From: JASLDZ01 sp964244065
GTDB taxonomy: Bacteria > Pseudomonadota > Alphaproteobacteria > Caulobacterales > Caulobacteraceae
Direction: 5' to 3'
NCBI GenBank assembly: GCA_964244065.1
Contig: CAXTHH010000005.1
Location: forward strand, 66,906-130,905
DNA length: 64,000 nucleotides
Shown: piece after piece, positions 39,561 through 47,687 of the stretch
How positions within the stretch are numbered: position 1 is the first letter of the stretch
How the letters are laid out: each line of letters begins with the position of its first letter
Position numbers and translations under genes: made by a program
Notes under the pieces: generated by a model
Database searches by the model: none
The model's input: only the letters and a program-made list of their open reading frames with translations
Told to the model about the DNA's origin: nothing

Positions 39561-40409
39561 ATGAGCGCCGTCACCCCCCTCAGCTCCCCGCGCGTGGTCA
39601 CCACGCGGCGCAAGGGCTTCCTCGGCGACGTGGCGGACGCGCTCGCCGACCTGCGCGCGGCGGTCACGCGCCCCCGCCTGTGGGCCGCCCTGGCGGTGCA
39701 CGACATCGCCGCCAAGTACCGGGGCTCGATCCTGGGCCCGTTCTGGATCACGGGCACCACGGCCACCTTCGTGCTGGGGGTGGGCGTGCTCTACGCCCAG
39801 CTCTTCAACCAGCCTATCGACAAGTACATCCCGTGGCTGGGCGTCGGCATCGTGCTGTGGACCTTCTTCGCCAGCTGCATCGTGGAGGGCTGCGAGACCT
39901 TCATCAGCTCGGCCGGCATCATCAAGCAGACGGCCCTGCCCATGTTCACCTTCCTGTTCCGGACGGTGACGCGCAACCTGATCGTGCTGGCGCACCAGCT
40001 GGTGGTGATCGTGGGGGTGCTGGCCTGGTTCGGCCTTCTGGGCCGGATGGAGCCGCTTTACGCCCTGGCGGGCTTCGCCCTGGCGACGCTCAACATCGTC
40101 TGGATGGCCCTCGTGGTGGGGGTGATCTCCACCCGCTTCCGCGACGTGCCGCAGATCGTGGGCGCGGTGCTGCAGGTGCTCTTGTTCATGACGCCGGTGT
40201 TCTGGCGGCCGGAGGCGATCTCCACGCACCGGTTCGTGCTCTCGGCCAACCCGCTCTACCATATGCTGGAGATCACCCGCCGGCCGTTGATGGGCGAGGT
40301 GGCGCCCGCCAACGCCTGGTACGCCTGCGCCGGGCTGGCGGTTGTCGGCTGGATCGCCACGCTGCTGCTGTTCGCCGTGACGCGCCGCCGCGTGGTGCAT
40401 TACCTGTGA
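39561..40409 (+). CDS. ABC-2 type polysaccharide exporter permease (Wzm/KpsM-like)
   Basis: The product has 282 residues with six hydrophobic helices and the ABC-2 membrane pattern: AALAVHDIAAKYRGSILGPFWITGTTATFVLGVGVLYAQLF, then an amphipathic LGVGIVLWTFFASCIVEGCETF, and YHMLEITRRPLMGE towards the C-terminus. These permeases export lipid-linked O-antigen or capsule across the inner membrane. Its stop overlaps the ATPase start (GTGA), so the pair are coupled. It probably exports glycan made by the clusters at 18-28 kb or elsewhere. Confidence 0.9.
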   Translation: MSAVTPLSSPRVVTTRRKGFLGDVADALADLRAAVTRPRLWAALAVHDIAAKYRGSILGPFWITGTTATFVLGVGVLYAQLFNQPIDKYIPWLGVGIVLWTFFASCIVEGCETFISSAGIIKQTALPMFTFLFRTVTRNLIVLAHQLVVIVGVLAWFGLLGRMEPLYALAGFALATLNIVWMALVVGVISTRFRDVPQIVGAVLQVLLFMTPVFWRPEAISTHRFVLSANPLYHMLEITRRPLMGEVAPANAWYACAGLAVVGWIATLLLFAVTRRRVVHYL

Positions 40410-41152
40410 GCGCGGCGGTCGACGTTCAGGGCCTGTCCATCCGCTTTCCCGTCTACGGGGCGGACGCGCGGTCCATGAAGAAGCACTTCGCCCGCCTGGC
40501 GGTGGGTGGGCGGCTGGGGCGGCAGGGCGGCAGCGGCGTCACGGTGGTGCAGGCGCTCTCCGACGTGTCGCTGAGCCTGCGGCCCGGCGATCGGCTGGCG
40601 CTGGTGGGCTCCAACGGCGCGGGCAAGACCACGCTGCTGCGCGCGCTCGCCGGCGTCTACTCGCCCGACGAGGGCCGGGTGGAGATCGCGGGCCGCATCG
40701 CCTCGCTCCTGGACCTGTCGCTCGGCATCGACCCCTCGGCCACCGGCTACGAGAACATCCGCCTGCGCGGGCTGGTGGCCGGGCTCACGCGCAAGGAGAT
40801 CCGCGAGCGCGAGGAGTCGATCGCCGAGTTCTCCGGCCTGGGCGCCTTCCTGGCTCTGCCGGTGAAGACCTACTCCGCCGGCATGTCGGCGCGCCTGGCT
40901 TTCGCCACCGCCACGGCCGTGGACGCCGACGTGCTCCTGATGGACGAGTGGATCGCGGTGGGCGACGCGGACTTCACCGCCCGCGCCGAAGAGCGCCTCA
41001 CCAGCCTGGTGGAGCAGGCGCACATCCTGGTGCTGGCCTCGCACAACAACACCCTGGTGCGGAAGCTGTGCACCAAGTTCGTCCGCATGGACCACGGCGC
41101 CGCCTCCGAGGTCATGCCCATCGAGCGCCTCGACGAGTTCGTGGGGAACTAG
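40406..41152 (+). CDS. ABC exporter ATP-binding protein (Wzt/KpsT-like)
   Basis: The product has 248 residues from GTG 40406. Walker A LVGSNGAGKTTLLRALAG, Q-loop region ASLLDLSLGIDPSATGYENI, signature TYSAGMSARLAFATAT (atypical YSAGM in place of LSGGQ, as usual in this subfamily), Walker B VLLMDEWIAVGDADF and the H-loop LASHNNTLV. There is no C-terminal carbohydrate-binding extension, so it resembles KpsT rather than the long Wzt. It is followed after two bases by thiD, giving an unusual mixed operon. Confidence 0.9.
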   Translation: MSAAVDVQGLSIRFPVYGADARSMKKHFARLAVGGRLGRQGGSGVTVVQALSDVSLSLRPGDRLALVGSNGAGKTTLLRALAGVYSPDEGRVEIAGRIASLLDLSLGIDPSATGYENIRLRGLVAGLTRKEIREREESIAEFSGLGAFLALPVKTYSAGMSARLAFATATAVDADVLLMDEWIAVGDADFTARAEERLTSLVEQAHILVLASHNNTLVRKLCTKFVRMDHGAASEVMPIERLDEFVGN

Positions 41153-41154
41153 CC

Positions 41155-42003
41155 GTGCACGAGGACCTCGGCCGCGTCCTGATCATCGCAGGATCGGACT
41201 CGGGAGGCGGGGCCGGGCTGCAGGCCGACGTGAAGACGGTGACCGCGCTGGGCGGCCACGCGGCCACGGCGGTCACGGCCATCACCGTCCAGAACACGCT
41301 GGGCGTCCACGCCGTTCATCCGCTGCCGGTCGACTTGGTCGAGGCGCAGGCGCGCGCGGTGCTCGACGACATCGGCGCGGACGCGATCAAGACCGGCATG
41401 CTCGGCGACGCCGAGCTGGTGGCGCGCGTGGCGGTCCTGATCGCCGAGACCGGCCGCCCGGCGGTGATCGACTCCGTGATGGTGGCCAAGGGCGGCGCCC
41501 GGCTGCTGCCGCCCGAGGCGGTGGAGGCGGTGCGCGACCTGCTGCTCCCCGTCGCCACCCTGCTCACCCCCAACGCGCCGGAGGCGGAGGCGCTGACCGG
41601 CGTGCCGGTCGCCGACGAGGCGGGCCAACGCCGGGCCGGCGAGGCGCTGCTCAAGCTCGGCGCCCAGGCGGTGCTGGTGAAGGGCGGCCACGTTCCCGGC
41701 GAGCGCGTGGTGGACCTGCTGATGACGCCCGTCTCCACCGTGCGCTTCGAGAGCGGGCGGATCGTCAGCCGCAATACGCACGGCACCGGCTGCACCCTGG
41801 CCAGCGGGATCGCCTGCGGGCTGGCGCAGGGGCTGGGGCTGGAGCGCTCGGTCGCCCGCGCCCGCGACTATCTCCTGGAGGCGATCCGCCGCGCGCCGCA
41901 CCTGGGCGCCGGCCACGGCCCGGTGGACCACGGCTGGCCCATGCGCCCGGGCGGGCCCTCGCGGCTGCAGGGCGCCTCGCTCCCGCCCGCCGGGCGCGCG
42001 TGA
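41155..42003 (+). CDS. thiD: Hydroxymethylpyrimidine/phosphomethylpyrimidine kinase
   Basis: The product has 282 residues from GTG 41155. Ribokinase-fold signature: IIAGSDSGGGAGLQADVKT, AITVQNTLGVHAVHPLP, IKTGMLGDAELV, LTPNAPEAEALTGV, VLVKGGHVPGE, and the C-terminal anion hole motif NTHGTGCTLASGIACGLAQG. Phosphorylates HMP and HMP-P in thiamin synthesis. It is placed behind the ABC exporter pair and overlaps the next gene by four bases. No TPP riboswitch is seen upstream of the operon. Confidence 0.92.
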   Translation: MHEDLGRVLIIAGSDSGGGAGLQADVKTVTALGGHAATAVTAITVQNTLGVHAVHPLPVDLVEAQARAVLDDIGADAIKTGMLGDAELVARVAVLIAETGRPAVIDSVMVAKGGARLLPPEAVEAVRDLLLPVATLLTPNAPEAEALTGVPVADEAGQRRAGEALLKLGAQAVLVKGGHVPGERVVDLLMTPVSTVRFESGRIVSRNTHGTGCTLASGIACGLAQGLGLERSVARARDYLLEAIRRAPHLGAGHGPVDHGWPMRPGGPSRLQGASLPPAGRA

Positions 42004-42599
42004 GCGACGGCGTCAGCGGGTCCGGGCGCCTCGCCGACATCCTCCGCGCGAGCCCGCGCGTGATGACGGTGCTGCGCACCGCGCGCGACCTCGCCGTCCC
42101 CGACCCCCTGCTGGTTTCCGGCGCGATCTACCAGACGGTGTGGAACGCGCTCACCGGCCGCGACCGCGACTACGGCATCAAGGACTACGACCTCACTTAC
42201 TTCGATCCGGACACGAGCTGGGACGCGGAGGACGTATGGATCCAGCGCGTCGCCGCGGCGCTCGCCCCGCCGCTGCGCGGGACGACGGAGGTGCGCAACC
42301 AGGCGCGCGTGCACCTGTGGTTCAACGCCCGCTTCGGCGGCGAGCCCTATCCGCCGCTCGCCTCGACCGCCGAGTCGCTGGAGCGGTTCGTCTGCCCGGC
42401 CTTCGCCGTCGGCGCGCGGCTGGAGGCGGACGACGCGCTCACGATCGCCGCGCCCTTCGGCCTCGACGACCTGTTCGCCCTGCGCCTGCGGCCCAACCCG
42501 AACCGCGAGCTGAACGCCGACGCCTTCGCCCGCACCACGCGCTCGGTGCGCGCCCGCTGGCCGGAGGTGGGCGTCGAGGGGCCGGACGGCGCTCGATGA
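42000..42599 (+). CDS. Nucleotidyltransferase-like PF06042 family protein
   Basis: The product has 199 residues from GTG 42000 (GTGA overlap with thiD). Recognisable family pieces are VSGAIYQTVWNALTGRDRDYGIKDYDLTYFD (the DxD-like catalytic acids in KDYDLTYFD), EVRNQARVHLWFN and PFGLDDLFALRLRPNPN. Proteins of this family have a minimal nucleotidyltransferase fold; the biological substrate is unknown. Its last codons form the gap before phzF. Function in the thiD operon is unclear. Confidence 0.78.
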   Translation: MSDGVSGSGRLADILRASPRVMTVLRTARDLAVPDPLLVSGAIYQTVWNALTGRDRDYGIKDYDLTYFDPDTSWDAEDVWIQRVAAALAPPLRGTTEVRNQARVHLWFNARFGGEPYPPLASTAESLERFVCPAFAVGARLEADDALTIAAPFGLDDLFALRLRPNPNRELNADAFARTTRSVRARWPEVGVEGPDGAR

Positions 42600-42663
42600 G
42601 GCTCCGCGCGGGAGGGGGCGGGGCCGGTGGACCGGCCCGCCCTCGCCGTCTAAGCCCCCGGAC

Positions 42664-43476
42664 ATGCGCCAGTGGACCGTCGACGCCTTCGCCTCCATCC
42701 CGTTCCGGGGCAACCCCGCCTGCGTCGTGGAGCCGTTCGACGCCTGGCCGGACGAGGCCTGGATGCAGGCGCTCGCGCAGGAGAACAACCAGGCCGAGAC
42801 CGCCTATCTGGTCCGCACCCCCGACCCGGCGCGCTTCGGGCTGCGCTGGTTCACGCCGGAGGTCGAGGTGCCCCTGTGCGGCCACGCGACCCTGGCCTCC
42901 GCGCACGTGCTCCTGACCGAGCTGGGGTTGCCGGCGGACGAGCTCGCCTTCGAGACGCGGCGGAGCGGGACGCTGACGGTGCGCCGGGCGGGCGAGGGCT
43001 ACGCCATGGACTTCCCCGCCGACCCGCCCCGCCGCATCGCGCCGCCGCCCGGCCTGGCCGAGGCGCTGGGGGCCGAGCCGCTGGAGGTGTGGTCCGCGGC
43101 CTACCTCGTCGCCGTGCTGGCCGACGAGGCGACCGTCCGGGCGCTGCGGCCCGACATCGCGGCGCTCAAGCCAATCTCGGCCGCGGCGGGCGGGGGCCGG
43201 GGCGACGTGATCGTGGCCGCCCTGGCGGACGCGGGCGAGCTGGACGTGGTGGATCGCTTCTTCGCGCCGGGCGCGGGCGTGCCCGAGGACCCGGCCACGG
43301 GCTCGGCGCACTGCATCCTGGCGCCGCTCTACGCCGACAAGCTCGGGCGAGACCGGCTGCGCTTCCACCAGGCCTTCCCGGGGCGGGGCGGCGAGCTGAC
43401 CTGCGAGGTCCGCGGCGACCGGGTGATCCTGGAGGGATGCGGCGTCACGGTGGCCGAGACCCGCCTGCGCGTCTGA
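42664..43476 (+). CDS. PhzF family isomerase/epimerase
   Basis: The product has 270 residues with the PhzF family marks: VDAFASIPFRGNPACVVE at the start, NQAETAYLVR (conserved Glu near residue 45), RWFTPEVEVPLCGHATLASAHVLL and EDPATGSAHCILAPL. These enzymes isomerise or epimerise small acids (like trans-2,3-dihydro-3-hydroxyanthranilate in phenazine synthesis), but single-copy genes such as this usually have unknown metabolic roles. A 64-bp gap separates it from the upstream gene and a hairpin terminator follows. Confidence 0.87.
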   Translation: MRQWTVDAFASIPFRGNPACVVEPFDAWPDEAWMQALAQENNQAETAYLVRTPDPARFGLRWFTPEVEVPLCGHATLASAHVLLTELGLPADELAFETRRSGTLTVRRAGEGYAMDFPADPPRRIAPPPGLAEALGAEPLEVWSAAYLVAVLADEATVRALRPDIAALKPISAAAGGGRGDVIVAALADAGELDVVDRFFAPGAGVPEDPATGSAHCILAPLYADKLGRDRLRFHQAFPGRGGELTCEVRGDRVILEGCGVTVAETRLRV

Positions 43477-43481
43477 GGAGA

Positions 43482-43506
43482 GGGCCGGAGCGCGAGGCTC
43501 CGGCCC
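43482..43506. terminator. Bidirectional hairpin terminator
   Basis: GGGCCGGAGC (43482-43491) pairs perfectly with GCTCCGGCCC (43497-43506). It lies between the converging phzF and small secreted gene. No T-run. Confidence 0.65.
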
Positions 43507-43512
43507 GGGCCG

Positions 43513-43764
43513 TCAGCGGTAGAAGCAGACGGTGCGGCCACGCCGGCCCGTCTCGCACACCCGGCGAGGATTGCGGTTGTAGCGGGCGTAGTAGCCGCGG
43601 CGGTAGGCGTTGTAGCGGGGGCCGCGGAACTCGCCGCGATAGGGGCGGCCGTAGTCGTAGCGCGGGCCGTAGCCGTTGGGCTGGGCGTCGGCGACGGTGG
43701 GAACGGCGGCCAGGCCGGCGACCGTGGTTGCGGCGACCGCCAAGGCGGCGAGCATCTTCTTCAT
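43513..43764 (-). CDS. Small secreted Tyr/Arg-rich protein
   Basis: The product has 83 residues. A signal peptide (MKKMLAALAVAATTVAGLAAVPTVADA) is followed by a highly basic, aromatic mature region (PRYDYGRPYRGEFRGPRYNAYRRGYYARYNR) and two cysteines near the end (VCETGRRGRTVCFYR), which may form a disulfide. No known family is recognised. It is likely periplasmic or surface-exposed. It is divergent from serC, about 230 bp away. Confidence 0.65.
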   Translation of the reverse strand: MKKMLAALAVAATTVAGLAAVPTVADAQPNGYGPRYDYGRPYRGEFRGPRYNAYRRGYYARYNRNPRRVCETGRRGRTVCFYR

Positions 43765-43874
43765 GGGGGCGTCTCCGTTGCTGTGCGTGCCGGGACGACG
43801 CCGCCCCGACCGGGCCGACGTTGCCGCGCGCACGATGAACCGCGGCGGAACGACACGTTCAGCCCCGACGCGAA

Positions 43875-43888
43875 CCGAACGCGTTCGG
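43875..43888. promoter_or_regulatory. 14-bp perfect palindrome upstream of serC
   Basis: CCGAACGCGTTCGG in the divergent promoter region between the small secreted gene and serC looks like an operator for a dimeric repressor such as a LacI-type protein. It is about 120 bp upstream of the serC start. No direct evidence of binding. Confidence 0.35.
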
Positions 43889-43943
43889 CCAAGCTTCGTT
43901 CGCCCTTGCCTCGGGGGCCGGATCGGCGTCTCTGGCCAGCGGG

Positions 43944-43988
43944 CCACGCCCTCCCAACGGGGCGCAGTCCATCTGCAAGGATGGGAGA
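43944..43988 (+). promoter_or_regulatory. Putative serC leader hairpins sequestering the ribosome site
   Basis: CGCCC and GGGCG around TCCCAACG form one hairpin (about 43948-43963), then CCATC (43969-43973) pairs with GATGG (43980-43984) around TGCAAG, masking part of the AAGGATGGGAG purine stretch. CTCCC at 43951-43955 could alternatively pair with GGGAG at 43983-43987. A conserved alphaproteobacterial leader named serC is known to occur before serC-serA operons, and this may be it or a relative. Confidence 0.4.
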
Positions 43989-43995
43989 CATCGCT

Positions 43996-45171
43996 GTGAC
44001 GACCTCGACCTGGGCCCGGCCCGAGGCGCGCCCCGCGCGCAACCACTTTTCCAGCGGCCCCTGCGCCAAGCGGCCGGGCTGGAGCCCCGACATCCTCGCC
44101 GACGCCGTGCTCGGCCGCTCGCACCGCTCCAAGCCCGGCAAGGCGCGGCTGCAGCTCGCCATCGACCGCACCCGCACGGTGCTGCAGGTGCCGGACACGC
44201 ACCTGATCGGCATCGTGCCGGGGTCGGACACCGGCGCGGTTGAGATGGCCATGTGGTCGATGCTCGGCGCCCGGCCGGTGCAGCTCCTCGCCTTCGAGAG
44301 CTTCGGCAAGGACTGGGTCACCGACGCGTTGAAGCAGCTGAAGCTCGACGCCGAGCCGCTCGAGGCCGCGTACGGCCGCCTGCCCGATCTCGCCCAGGTG
44401 AGGCGCGACGCCGACCTGGTCTTCACCTGGAACGGCACCACCAGCGGCGTGCGCGTGCCGAACGCCGACTTCATCGCGGCCGACCGGGAAGGCGTCACGA
44501 TCTGCGACGCCACCAGCGCCTGCTTCGCCCAGGCGCTCGACTGGTCGAAGCTCGATGTGATCACCTTCAGCTGGCAGAAGGCGCTCGGCGGCGAGGCGGC
44601 GCACGGCGTCCTGATCCTCGGCCCCCGCGCGGTGGAGCGGCTGGAGAGCTACAGCCCGCCCTGGCCGCTGCCGAAGCTGTTCCGCATGACCAAGAGCGGC
44701 AAGCTCAGCCGGGACATCTTCGAGGGGGCGACCATCAACACGCCCTCCATGCTGTGCGTGGAGGACTACCTGGACGCCCTGGCCTGGGCCGAGCGCACCG
44801 GTGGCCTCCCCGCCCTGATCGCCCGCGCCGACGCCAACCTCGCCGTGCTGGAGCGCTGGGTCGAGCGCACGCCCTGGGTAGGCTTCCTCGCCGAGGACCG
44901 GGCGACCCGCTCCAACACCAGCGTGTGCCTGCGCGTGGTCGCCCCCGGGGTGACCGCGCTTGCGCCCGACGCCCAGGCCGACTTCGCCAAGCGCCTCGCC
45001 GCCCGTCTGGAGAAGGAGGCCGTCGCCTACGACATCGGCGGCTACCGCGACGCCCCGCCGGGCCTGCGCATCTGGTGCGGCGCCACGGTGGACGCCGCCG
45101 ACGTGGAGGCGCTCACCCCCTGGCTGGACTGGGCCTACGCCGAGACCCTGGCCGACCTCCAAGCCGCCTGA
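43996..45171 (+). CDS. serC: Phosphoserine aminotransferase
   Basis: The product has 391 residues from GTG 43996. The ATG at 43981 lies inside the purine-rich stretch, while GTG 43996 has GGGAGA eight bases upstream and the resulting VTTSTWARPEARPARNHFSSGPCAKRPGW aligns with alphaproteobacterial SerC. PLP enzyme motifs: GSDTGAVEMAMWSML, FTWNGTTSGVRVPN, TFSWQKALGGEAAHGV (Schiff-base Lys in SWQK). Converts 3-phosphohydroxypyruvate to phosphoserine. The next gene, serA, starts 59 bp downstream in the same operon. Confidence 0.93.
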   Translation: MTTSTWARPEARPARNHFSSGPCAKRPGWSPDILADAVLGRSHRSKPGKARLQLAIDRTRTVLQVPDTHLIGIVPGSDTGAVEMAMWSMLGARPVQLLAFESFGKDWVTDALKQLKLDAEPLEAAYGRLPDLAQVRRDADLVFTWNGTTSGVRVPNADFIAADREGVTICDATSACFAQALDWSKLDVITFSWQKALGGEAAHGVLILGPRAVERLESYSPPWPLPKLFRMTKSGKLSRDIFEGATINTPSMLCVEDYLDALAWAERTGGLPALIARADANLAVLERWVERTPWVGFLAEDRATRSNTSVCLRVVAPGVTALAPDAQADFAKRLAARLEKEAVAYDIGGYRDAPPGLRIWCGATVDAADVEALTPWLDWAYAETLADLQAA

Positions 45172-45230
45172 CCCCGACCACCCCTGACCGGCGCCGCGCC
45201 CTTGGCGGCTGCGCGCCTGGAGACCCGCCC

Positions 45231-46805
45231 ATGCCCCGCGTGCTCATCGCCGACAGCCTCTCGCCCGCCGCCCTGCAGATCTTCAGGGAGCGCGGCGTCG
45301 ACGCCGACGTGAAGGTCGGCCTGAAGAAGCCGGAGCTCCTCCAGATCATCGGGGACTACGACGGCCTGGCCGTCCGCAGCGCCACCAAGGCCGACCCCGA
45401 CGTCATCGCCGCCGCCACCAACCTGAAGGTGATCGGCCGCGCCGGCATCGGCGTGGACAACGTGAACATCCCCGCGGCCACCGCGCGCGGGATCGTGGTG
45501 ATGAACACCCCCTTCGGCAACAGCATCACCACCGCCGAGCACGCCATCGCCATGATCTTCGCCCTGGCCCGCGAGCTCCCCGCCGCCGACGCCAGCACCC
45601 AGGCGGGCCGCTGGGAGAAGAACCGGTTCATGGGCGTGGAGCTCTACGCCAAGACGCTGGGGCTGATCGGCGCGGGCAACATTGGCTCCATCGTCGCCGA
45701 CCGGGCCAACGGGCTGAAGATGCGCGTGATCGCCTACGACCCATTCCTCTCGCCCGAGCGCGCCCTGCAGATCGGCGTGGAGAAGGTGGACCTCGACGAC
45801 CTGCTGGCCCGCGCCGACTTCATCAGCCTGCACACGCCGCTGACCGACAAGACGCGGGGCATCCTCTCGGCCGAGGCGCTCGCCAAGGCCAAGCGCGGCG
45901 TGCGCATCGTCAACTGCGCCCGCGGCGGCCTGGTGGACGAGGCGGCGCTGCGCGCGGCGCTGGACAGCGGCCAGGTGGCGGGCGCGGCCTTCGACGTCTT
46001 CACCACCGAGCCGGCGACGGAGAACCCGCTGTTCGGCGCGCCGGGCTTCATCGCCACCCCGCACCTCGGCGCCTCCACCCTGGAGGCGCAGGAGAACGTG
46101 GCCCTGCAGGTGGCCGAGCAGATGAGCGACTACCTGCTCACCGGCGCGGTCACCAACGCCCTGAACTCGCCCAGCGTCACCGCCGAGGAGGCGCCGCGGC
46201 TGAAGCCCTTCATCGCCCTGGCCGAGAAGCTGGGCGCCTTCGCGGGGCAGCTCACCGACGGGGGGCTGAAGAGCATCGACGTCGCCTATGTGGGCGAGGT
46301 GGCGGGGCTGAACCTGCGCCCCATCACCGCCGCCGCGCTCGCGGGCGTGCTGCGCCCCATGCTGGCCGAGGTGAACATGGTCTCGGCCGGCGAGGTGGCG
46401 AAGGCGCGCGGGATCGCCGTGAGCGAGAGCCGCCAGGAGCTGCACGCCGTCTACGACAGCGTAGTGCGCATCACGGTGACCGACGGCGGCGGCGAGCGCA
46501 CCTTCGCGGGCGCGGTCGTGGGCGGCGCGCCGCGCGTGACGGAGGTGAAGGGCATGGACCTGGAGGCGCCCATCTCCCCGGCCATGCTCTACGTGAACAA
46601 CCTCGACAAGCCGGGCTTCATCGGCGCGCTGGGGGCGCTGCTGGCCGAGGCGGAGATCAACATCGCCACCTTCAACCTGGGCCGCCGCGCCGCGGGCGAG
46701 GACGCCATTGCGCTGGTGGGCGTGGACCAGGCGCCCGACGCCGTCCTCGTGGACCGCATCCGCGCCCTGCCGCAGGTGAAGGAGGCGCGGGCGCTGCGGT
46801 TCTGA
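45231..46805 (+). CDS. serA: D-3-phosphoglycerate dehydrogenase
   Basis: The product has 524 residues, long (type I) form. MPRVLIADSLSPAALQIF at the start; the Rossmann nucleotide site LGLIGAGNIGSIVADRA near residue 145; catalytic Arg/Glu/His region VRIVNCARGGLVDEAAL and TPHLGASTLEAQENVA; then the ASB domain and a C-terminal ACT domain (AMLYVNNLDKPGFIGALGALL), which may sense serine. Oxidises 3-phosphoglycerate, the first step of serine synthesis. Follows serC. Confidence 0.96.
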   Translation: MPRVLIADSLSPAALQIFRERGVDADVKVGLKKPELLQIIGDYDGLAVRSATKADPDVIAAATNLKVIGRAGIGVDNVNIPAATARGIVVMNTPFGNSITTAEHAIAMIFALARELPAADASTQAGRWEKNRFMGVELYAKTLGLIGAGNIGSIVADRANGLKMRVIAYDPFLSPERALQIGVEKVDLDDLLARADFISLHTPLTDKTRGILSAEALAKAKRGVRIVNCARGGLVDEAALRAALDSGQVAGAAFDVFTTEPATENPLFGAPGFIATPHLGASTLEAQENVALQVAEQMSDYLLTGAVTNALNSPSVTAEEAPRLKPFIALAEKLGAFAGQLTDGGLKSIDVAYVGEVAGLNLRPITAAALAGVLRPMLAEVNMVSAGEVAKARGIAVSESRQELHAVYDSVVRITVTDGGGERTFAGAVVGGAPRVTEVKGMDLEAPISPAMLYVNNLDKPGFIGALGALLAEAEINIATFNLGRRAAGEDAIALVGVDQAPDAVLVDRIRALPQVKEARALRF

Positions 46806-46812
46806 GCGGCTG

Positions 46813-46850
46813 GACATGTGCGGCGCATGTGCGCATGTTCCGCACATGTC
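46813..46850. promoter_or_regulatory. Operator-like inverted repeat of the toxin-antitoxin operon
   Basis: GACATGTGCGG (46813-46823) and CCGCACATGTC (46840-46850) are a perfect 11-bp inverted repeat, with CGCATGTGCGCATG between them. This is the type of site bound by ribbon-helix-helix antitoxins that autoregulate. It overlaps the first possible start of the antitoxin (ATG 46846). Confidence 0.6.
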
Positions 46851-47079
46851 TACGGTGATGATCCAAGTCCGCAACGTTCCTAAGCCGCTTCACCAGCGAA
46901 TGAAGACGCGCGCGTCCGAGAGCGGGCTGTCGCTCTCAGACTATATCAAGTTGACCATGGAGCAGGTCGTCAGCCGGCCCACACTTGAGGAGTTTCGGGC
47001 GATGCGCGCCCAAAGGGAGCCTCTTGATCCACCCATCGATTGGGCGGCCGCAATCAGGGAGGAGCGCGACGCGCGGTGA
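46846..47079 (+). CDS. vapB: FitA/VapB-like ribbon-helix-helix antitoxin
   Basis: The product has 77 residues from ATG 46846, or 73 from ATG 46858 (MIQVRNVPKPLHQRMKTRA), which fits the FitA-type start better. A ribbon strand (MIQVRNVP) and helices (LHQRMKTRASESGLSLSDYIKLTMEQVV) give the DNA-binding part. The C-terminal tail (RPTLEEFRAMRAQ...DWAAAIREE) would wrap around the PIN toxin. Neither start has a clear ribosome site. Its TGA overlaps the toxin GTG, typical of coupled toxin-antitoxin pairs. Confidence 0.8.
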   Translation: MSTVMIQVRNVPKPLHQRMKTRASESGLSLSDYIKLTMEQVVSRPTLEEFRAMRAQREPLDPPIDWAAAIREERDAR

Positions 47080-47474
47080 TCGTGGTCGTCGACGCGTCGG
47101 CCATTCTCCCCGTGCTGATGCTCGACCCGAGCGTCGAAGCCCTGGAGAGACGCCTTCTCGATCCCGCGACCAACGCCAGGGCGCCTCATCTTCTCGACAT
47201 CGAGATCACACATGTGCTTCGCCGAGAAGTGGCGAACCGCCGCGCCACGGCGATGGCGGCCGAGCGCGCCTTGAGTGATCTCACCGATCTGCTGCCCATC
47301 GAGCGGTGTGACCACCGCGAACTCCTGACCCGCATCTGGGAGCTCAGGGCCAACCTGACCGCCTACGACGCCGCGTATGTAGCTTTGGCGGAGCTGCACA
47401 ATGCGCCCCTGCTCACCCGCGATGCGAAGCTGGCCGCCGCCCCCGGCCATCGGGCCCGCGTCGAGCTGATCTGA
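47076..47474 (+). CDS. vapC: VapC-like PIN domain ribonuclease toxin
   Basis: The product has 132 residues from GTG 47076. PIN-domain acidic residues are visible: first Asp in VVVDASAIL, Glu in DIEITHVLRREV, Asp in LTAYDAAYVALAE and TRDAKLA. It would cleave RNA, typically tRNA, unless bound by the antitoxin. The gene ends five bases before the 3' end of the tRNA-Arg(CCU) gene on the other strand. A complete active site makes it probably functional. Confidence 0.85.
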   Translation: MIVVVDASAILPVLMLDPSVEALERRLLDPATNARAPHLLDIEITHVLRREVANRRATAMAAERALSDLTDLLPIERCDHRELLTRIWELRANLTAYDAAYVALAELHNAPLLTRDAKLAAAPGHRARVELI

Positions 47475-47478
47475 AGGC

Positions 47479-47555
47479 TGGCCGTCCGGGAGGGATTCGA
47501 ACCCCCGACCTTAGCTTTAGGAAAGCTCTGCTCTATCCTGCTGAGCTACCGGACG
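47479..47555 (-). tRNA. tRNA-Arg (anticodon CCU)
   Basis: The 77-nt minus-strand cloverleaf: acceptor CGTCCGG pairs with CCGGACG, D arm GCTC/GAGC, anticodon loop TTCCTAA with CCT as anticodon, T arm GGGGG-TTCGAAT-CCCTC, G discriminator and an encoded CCA. The anticodon stem has one G-A mismatch at its base. The VapC-like gene lies against the 3' end. Such tRNAs are frequent integration sites of islands. Confidence 0.93.
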
Positions 47556-47687
47556 CCGCCCGCTGTGTAGCGGTCGGCCGGCGTGCGCGGAAGCTCCCGG
47601 AAGCGTGTGCGGGCGGCCCTGCTATTTCATGGCGGGGGCCTCGAGGGCGCGCTAGCGTCCGCGTCGTCATCCACGGAGCGGGCGTCC

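Noticed and set aside
41101..41155. TPP riboswitch before thiD
   Set aside because: thiD starts two bases after the ATPase stop and no riboswitch-like structure could be placed in the coupled junction.
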